From Nitrospirota bacterium (GTDB taxonomy: Bacteria; Nitrospirota; Nitrospiria; Nitrospirales; UBA8639), in the NCBI GenBank assembly GCA_029865515.1, contig JAOUGQ010000098.1, positions 1 through 10,005 of the forward strand: a DNA stretch of 10,005 bases. Reading direction: 5' to 3'. This document shows, one piece after another, positions 6,289 through 10,005 of this stretch. The translations under genes were made by a program, and so were the position numbers. The notes under the pieces were generated by a model. That model saw nothing but the letters and a program-made list of their open reading frames with translations. It had not been told where the DNA came from and made no database searches. Each line of letters starts with the position of its first letter. The stretch's first letter is position 1.

Positions 6289-6323
6289 GATGGATGCCCG
6301 ATGACGAATGTCAGGCATGACGG
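6289..6323 (+). repeat. Short palindromic repeat, family C, copy 4
   Basis: It reads GATGGATGCCCGATGACG, then AATGTCAGGCATGACGG. It lies between the convergent small membrane-protein gene and the AGCS symporter gene, the same type of position as copy 2. Confidence -1.
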
Positions 6324-6365
6324 AGGGTAGGAATGGATTATTGAACATCCATGCTGTCATCTTTC

Positions 6366-7727
6366 TTAATCCATTTTGGTTGAGGCGGGACTTTCAACCG
6401 ACCGCCGATGGCTGAAATAGCGTGCTGTTTCCTGTTTGACCACATTGGCCAATAACAGCAATCCGATGAGATTCGGGATGGCCATCATGCCATTCATAAG
6501 ATCGGAGACATTCCAGACAAATTCCAACCTGGACGTCGCGCCGACCAGGACCACCGCCACAAAAACGACGCGGTAAAACACAATGGCCTTGGGTCCGATC
6601 AGATACTCGATGGCCTTCTCGCCGTAATAGTTCCAGCCGATCAATGTCGAATACGCAAACAGCACGATCGATAGCGTGACGATGAGTTCTCCCGTGTGGC
6701 CCAGGGTTTCCTCGAAGCTGGCGCTGGTGAGTTGAGCCGCACCAATGCCTTGTGTCCACGAGGTGGCGGTGAGAATGACCAACGCCGTCATGCTGCAGAC
6801 AAGCAGCGTATCGATAAAGGTCTGGGTCATGCTGACCAGCGCCTGCCGAACCGGGTCGTCTGTCCGTGCGGCGGCCGCGGCAATCGGCGCGGAGCCCAAC
6901 CCCGATTCATTGGAAAAGACTCCCCGCGCCAATCCGTACCGCATGGCGGCAGCCATCGTCGCCCCGACAAACCCGCCTCCTGCCGCAATCGGATTCCACG
7001 CATGGTAGACAATACTGAACAAGGCCCCCGGAATCTCTGTGACATTGAGCGCCAGCACGACCAACGCCGCCCCCACATAACCTGCGATCATGAATGGCAC
7101 CAGCACGGAGGTAAACCGCCCGATGGAGGTAATGCCACCCAAAATCACGAGCGCGGTCATGGCCATCAACACCACACCGGTGACCCAAGGCTCGATCTGA
7201 AATGTTGACTCGACGATGCCGGCCACCGCGTTGGCCTGGGTCATGTTGCCGATGCCAAACGCCGCACAGGCGGTGAACAACGCGAACAGCCAACCCAACC
7301 ACGGGAGCCCGGCCCCTCTGGACAGGTAATACATCGGCCCGCCACGCATCCCGTATTCCCCTTGCTCGCGGTATTTCACCGCCAGCACGGCTTCGGCATA
7401 TTTGGTGGCCATGCCCACCAGCCCGGTCATCCACATCCAAAACACGGCGCCGGGTCCGCCGAGCGTAATGGCCGCAGCCACGCCGACGATATTTCCGATC
7501 CCGACCGTGGCCGACAACGCCGTCATCAGCGCAGCAAAATGGCTGATGTCCCCGTTCCGGCTCAGCTCTTTTTGCAAGATTAATTTGAGGGCATGCGGCA
7601 GGACACGGAACTGCATGCCTCGCAGCAGGATGGTTAGGTACAACCCCGTGCCAACCAGCAGGATCAGCATCGGCGTTCCCCACACCCATCCGGCCAGGGT
7701 CGAAACTACGGATTCAATGGTGTGCAT
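6366..7727 (-). CDS. Alanine or glycine:cation symporter of the AGCS family
   Basis: The 453-residue product matches a full-length AGCS transporter. It has the conserved GIGNIVGVAAAITLGGPG (76-93) running into AVFWMWM (94-100), GMRGGPMYYL (126-135), FGIGNMTQAN (157-166) and FSNESGLGSAPIAAAAA (271-287). About ten or eleven hydrophobic helices follow each other through the protein. AGCS carriers take up alanine, glycine or related amino acids with Na+ or H+ across the inner membrane. The substrate cannot be read from the sequence. The ATG at 7727 begins a sequence typical of the family (MHTIESVV...), but its ribosome-binding site is weak. The gene stands alone, converging on the small membrane-protein gene. 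I looked for a glycine riboswitch in its leader and saw none. The family assignment is very secure. Confidence -1.
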   Translation of the reverse strand: MHTIESVVSTLAGWVWGTPMLILLVGTGLYLTILLRGMQFRVLPHALKLILQKELSRNGDISHFAALMTALSATVGIGNIVGVAAAITLGGPGAVFWMWMTGLVGMATKYAEAVLAVKYREQGEYGMRGGPMYYLSRGAGLPWLGWLFALFTACAAFGIGNMTQANAVAGIVESTFQIEPWVTGVVLMAMTALVILGGITSIGRFTSVLVPFMIAGYVGAALVVLALNVTEIPGALFSIVYHAWNPIAAGGGFVGATMAAAMRYGLARGVFSNESGLGSAPIAAAAARTDDPVRQALVSMTQTFIDTLLVCSMTALVILTATSWTQGIGAAQLTSASFEETLGHTGELIVTLSIVLFAYSTLIGWNYYGEKAIEYLIGPKAIVFYRVVFVAVVLVGATSRLEFVWNVSDLMNGMMAIPNLIGLLLLANVVKQETARYFSHRRSVESPASTKMD

Positions 7728-7905
7728 AGTGAATGATTATCCGGCAACGGCTCTTCTATTCAGGCAGGCTCTGACGCAAGATGACTCGTCCAAAATTTTG
7801 CATATACTATTGATGCGCGTGTGTCGAGGTACGATTGAGCACCCCTGGAACTTTGCCATGGAGGGTAAACTCTTCGATCACACCAAACAAGGCCCTTCCC
7901 AACTT

Positions 7906-8015
7906 GTTATGCTGAGCCCATGGCGAAGCATCTGTGCCCAAGATGACCATGAAACGGCGTAGCCAGATTCTTCGTTTCACCTTGTCCTGGGCGAAGCCGA
8001 ATGGATCAGAATGAC
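7906..8015. repeat. Long palindromic intergenic repeat, family A, copy 3
   Basis: It begins GTTATGCTGAGCCCATGGCG and has GCATCTGTGCCC (7928-7939), comparable to GGATCTGTGCCC in copy 1. AGATTCTTCG (7965-7974) stands in place of AGATCCTTCG. It then has CCTGGGCGAAGCCGAATGG, comparable to the arm in copy 2, and ends AGAATGAC. It combines parts seen separately in copies 1 and 2. Confidence -1.
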
Positions 8016-8110
8016 AACGGTTCAACAGAGGAAAACAAAATAGAAAAATTTTTGCCACTGGTTCCCAATGAGGGTTCATGCGAATGCTCCCTAATCCCGC
8101 AAAAGAGGCC

Positions 8111-8134
8111 GTATTTTGAGGTTGCGCAAAATAC
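8111..8134. repeat. Perfect 8-bp hairpin left of the first DnaA box
   Basis: GTATTTTG (8111-8118) and CAAAATAC (8127-8134) are perfect inverted repeats around an 8-nt loop. No T run follows, so it is not an obvious terminator. Confidence -1.
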
Positions 8135-8178
8135 AAGCCATGATGAAATTTCTTGAAACATTTCTCATCCCCAAATTC

Positions 8179-8187
8179 TGTGGATAA
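8179..8187 (-). promoter_or_regulatory. Perfect DnaA box 1
   Basis: TGTGGATAA is the reverse complement of TTATCCACA, the high-affinity DnaA binding consensus. A given 9-mer is expected about 0.08 times on both strands of 10 kb, so two perfect matches 239 bp apart are unlikely by chance. Confidence -1.
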
Positions 8188-8417
8188 CCTGGTGGGTACC
8201 GCTGTGCCTCGCGTAATTTTCTGCTGTTTGAAAGGGAAATGAGCAGATTGCCTCTGTTTTAGGCATTGTATAAATATTTTTTTATGCCCCAACATGTAGG
8301 GCTGTAGAATTTTTGGCGTAGTTTACAGGGTAGAAACCGCATATTTTTGTTGACATGTGCTTCAACACCTATGTCCATTGAGGCTTATGTGATACACCAA
8401 ATCAAATCATAAAATTC

Positions 8418-8426
8418 TTATCCACA
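8418..8426 (+). promoter_or_regulatory. Perfect DnaA box 2
   Basis: TTATCCACA matches the DnaA consensus exactly and is followed directly by the T-rich block GATTTTTC (8427-8434). It lies in one of the most AT-rich sampled lines, 30% GC over 8401-8460. Confidence -1.
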
Positions 8427-8432
8427 GATTTT

Positions 8433-8469
8433 TCAGGAAATTGTTGATAATCACCACGCAATTTCCTGA
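8433..8469. repeat. 10-bp inverted repeat enclosing a near-match DnaA box
   Basis: TCAGGAAATT (8433-8442) and AATTTCCTGA (8460-8469) are perfect inverted repeats around a 17-nt loop. At the left edge of the loop TGTTGATAA (8442-8450) is the complement of TTATCAACA, one mismatch from a DnaA box. A second GATTTTTC (8468-8475) follows, 41 bp from the first. Confidence -1.
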
Positions 8470-8489
8470 TTTTTCCTACAATTATTGAG

Positions 8490-8498
8490 TTTTTCACG
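8490..8498 (+). promoter_or_regulatory. Weak DnaA-box-like site
   Basis: TTTTTCACG differs from the relaxed consensus TTWTNCACA only at the last base. It lies in a third T-rich block right of the two GATTTTTC motifs. It is weak alone and is listed because of its neighbours. Confidence -1.
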
Positions 8499-8594
8499 CG
8501 GATTTAAACGTTTCTACAATTCGAGCAATTAGAGGAGAAGGGCGTTTATTGAGTCGGTTTTCGTAGCAACGCGTCAGAGGAGGAGAAGCGGTCT

Positions 8595-9635
8595 TTAGAA
8601 TATCCCATTTGCTATGAGATGTTGGAGAAGGAAGTTGGTTATGACACCATGACCTTTCACCGTATAGTGGTCACCATCAAGAAACAGATCGGAAACAGGA
8701 ATACCATCAACAATCAGTCTTTCAACCACCTCGGTCATGTCAAGATAAGAGACATGATGCTGTTCTGCATGTTGTTTGAGAATTCTTTGTGGTTCTTGAA
8801 GTTTCTCATTACCAAGCTGAAATGTGAAGGGAAAGATGATCAGGACGATGGGGATCTTTTCCTTGCCGGCCAACTCATACGTTTCCGACAAGTCATTGAG
8901 AACATGTTTCCAAGCTTCAATATACACTGGATCAGTCTGCGAAAATTCAGTCATCTTCCGAACATTATAAATTTCTTTACGCGCCTCCCTCTCAGCTGAC
9001 GCGAATTTTTTTGTTATTCTACCACGGATATAAATTGCAAAACGCCCGAATCCTGTCTCGTTAACCAGATAGGCAACCCACGGTTGTGAAATTTGCAAGA
9101 TACCATGATAGTCTAGACCAGACCCCCCGTATGCTTTGTTGACCATATAGGGCTCTGTGACATCATTCATGCAGAACCCTACGACGATAAAATCGGGGGA
9201 GAATTTCAATGACCGCTTTAGGGTTTCGACATACTGAAACGTCGAGTACCCCTCAACGCCTGAATTAATGACCTGATAGGTCTTGTACCCGGACACCTTC
9301 CCCGGCAACAACTTTTCCAGTTGATTAGCAAATGTCTCGGCTGCGGTCACGCCATGCCCCATAACGATAGAATCCCCGACTATCAAACCACGTAGCTCTC
9401 CCTCCGCTTTATTTTCTGAAAAGTCATCGTCGTGGAAACCAAACCGATTTATGTAAATGGCCTTCCTTTCATATTTTTTCCCCCAGCTGTAGGTCCCAGG
9501 ACGGAGTTTATAGTGCAAAACGGGATCTGATTCCCAGCGAGGGAGAGGGTACTTGGTGAGTAAAATCCGATCACTAGTAAAAATGACCAGAAGCGTTCCA
9601 AGCAGTAAGGCAATATTTCCGAGTCGTTGTTTCAT
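8595..9635 (-). CDS. Membrane-anchored SGNH/GDSL-type hydrolase
   Basis: The 346-residue product starts with a basic N-terminus and a hydrophobic helix (about residues 5-21), a likely signal anchor facing the periplasm. The catalytic blocks are all present. GDS (IVGDSIVMGHGV) carries nucleophile Ser89, the block II Gly is in NSGVEGYS (Gly126), the block III Asn is in GFCMND (Asn157), and the C-terminal DGDH supplies Asp320 and His323. SGNH enzymes are esterases or acyl-transfer enzymes acting on acetylated sugars, lipids or other esters, and anchored ones often modify envelope polysaccharides. The substrate is unknown and no acyltransferase neighbour is visible. An ATG at 9650 gives five more residues. 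The inner ATG is preferred because it gives a typical signal anchor. GC is well below the genes to the left, which may indicate transfer. Confidence -1.
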   Translation of the reverse strand: MKQRLGNIALLLGTLLVIFTSDRILLTKYPLPRWESDPVLHYKLRPGTYSWGKKYERKAIYINRFGFHDDDFSENKAEGELRGLIVGDSIVMGHGVTAAETFANQLEKLLPGKVSGYKTYQVINSGVEGYSTFQYVETLKRSLKFSPDFIVVGFCMNDVTEPYMVNKAYGGSGLDYHGILQISQPWVAYLVNETGFGRFAIYIRGRITKKFASAEREARKEIYNVRKMTEFSQTDPVYIEAWKHVLNDLSETYELAGKEKIPIVLIIFPFTFQLGNEKLQEPQRILKQHAEQHHVSYLDMTEVVERLIVDGIPVSDLFLDGDHYTVKGHGVITNFLLQHLIANGIF

Positions 9636-9650
9636 GTTTGAAGAACCCAT

Positions 9651-10005
9651 CGCACCGCTGTGTGAGCCAAGTCCCTAGACATAGACGACCGACTTGCCGT
9701 GACTCCTATGGCTCGAATCTTTTGAAACGTCTCAAAGTCGTTTGGGCACGGCCTTGTGCATCTGGAATAATTTCTTTCATCCGGAATAAAATAATAGTTT
9801 ATAACCTATTCTGCTTCGGTGGAAAACCCAGGTATTGACTTGGCCAGTGGGTGAGCATTTTTCCAATTCCGACTACCCTACGAAAAACGTCAACAAATGT
9901 AAATCAAGACCCGCCGTCAAGTTTCATCCGCCTTTCACAGGACGGTCAAACTGAGAAATAATCGAGCCCTTTGAATACTTACAAGAATATCGGTAAGGTA
10001 TCCCC
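9651..10005. other. Gene-free right end, presumed upstream region of the SGNH gene
   Basis: I see no supported gene in these 355 bp on either strand. An in-frame TAG lies just upstream of the 9650 ATG, so the SGNH frame does not extend further. The minus strand has TATAAA (9803-9798) in an AT-rich stretch and TTGACG near 9890, but not at promoter spacing, so no promoter is claimed. GGAATAA occurs twice (about 9765 and 9783). Confidence -1.

Larger units (their letters stand above)
7728..8594. other. Long gene-free region between the symporter and SGNH hydrolase genes
   Basis: No protein gene is supported in these 867 bp. The minus-strand open frame 7807-8295 runs through the family A repeat and its translation is repeat-derived. 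The left part holds family A copy 3. From about 8040 the sequence becomes AT-rich, with sampled 60-bp lines at 30-45% GC, and holds DnaA boxes and inverted repeats. Near the right end, GAGGAGAAG occurs twice (about 8532 and 8580). Confidence -1.

Noticed and set aside
6907..7689. 260-codon minus-strand open frame
   Set aside because: It is an out-of-frame shadow of the AGCS symporter gene, Arg/Gly/His-rich as expected from GC-rich codons read in the wrong frame.
7728..7830. Possible glycine riboswitch in the symporter leader
   Set aside because: AGCS genes are sometimes controlled this way, but the conserved glycine-aptamer segments are not present.
7807..8295. 162-codon minus-strand open frame between the symporter gene and the AT-rich region
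   Set aside because: It runs through family A copy 3, where the translation (SDPFGFAQDK) is typical of repeat DNA read as protein. It also covers DnaA box 1 and has no ribosome-binding site or domain.
8350..8375. Perfect TTGACA -35 box (8350-8355) in the AT-rich gap
   Set aside because: The only -10-like hexamer (TATGTC, 8370) is at 14 bp spacing, and no plus-strand gene follows.
1..10005. CRISPR arrays, tRNA or rRNA genes, transposase genes
   Set aside because: I saw no regularly spaced direct repeats, no tRNA-like cloverleaf sequence and no transposase motifs. The repeats found are palindromic and irregularly spaced.

Overview
The window looks like chromosomal DNA of a Gram-negative bacterium: it has a lipoprotein signal, a 16S rRNA methyltransferase of the RsmJ family, a bacterial Lhr-type helicase and an AGCS amino-acid:sodium symporter. 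GC is moderate, about 57% in a sampled line of the symporter and 30-45% in sampled lines right of about 8040. Several families of short palindromic intergenic repeats are present. Such repeat-littered intergenic DNA is familiar from Nitrospirota (Nitrospira-like) and some Proteobacteria, but I cannot fix the taxon from this sequence alone.

Layout. 1-1193 (minus) is the N-terminal 397 residues of an Lhr-family superfamily 2 helicase that runs off the left edge. 1194-2576 has no large gene. It holds a cluster of palindromic repeats (1345-1512), an orphan terminator-like hairpin (1661-1684), two tiny overlapping membrane-protein ORFs with strong ribosome-binding sites (1783-2081), and a second repeat cluster (2088-2252). 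2577-3239 (plus) is rsmJ. It converges on an unrecognised lipoprotein gene (3363-4250, minus) with a repeat between them. After a roughly 570-bp divergent gap comes a patatin-like phospholipase (4822-5802, plus), another repeat, and a small two-helix membrane protein (5978-6220, plus). A further repeat separates this from a convergent AGCS symporter (6366-7727, minus).

7728-8594 is a long non-coding stretch. Its first part carries a third copy of the long repeat. Its second part is AT-rich and contains two perfect DnaA boxes, further near-match boxes, inverted repeats and T-rich blocks. It is a candidate DnaA-binding or replication-origin-like region. 8595-9635 (minus) encodes a membrane-anchored SGNH/GDSL hydrolase of clearly lower GC. 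9651-10005 has no gene I can support.

The genes do not form one pathway. They are mostly single-gene units separated by repeats: RNA and DNA maintenance (Lhr, RsmJ), lipid or envelope functions (patatin, lipoprotein, SGNH hydrolase, small membrane proteins) and transport (AGCS). The most interesting material is non-coding: the DnaA-box cluster, the repeat-bracketed island with two tiny membrane ORFs, and the repeat families themselves.
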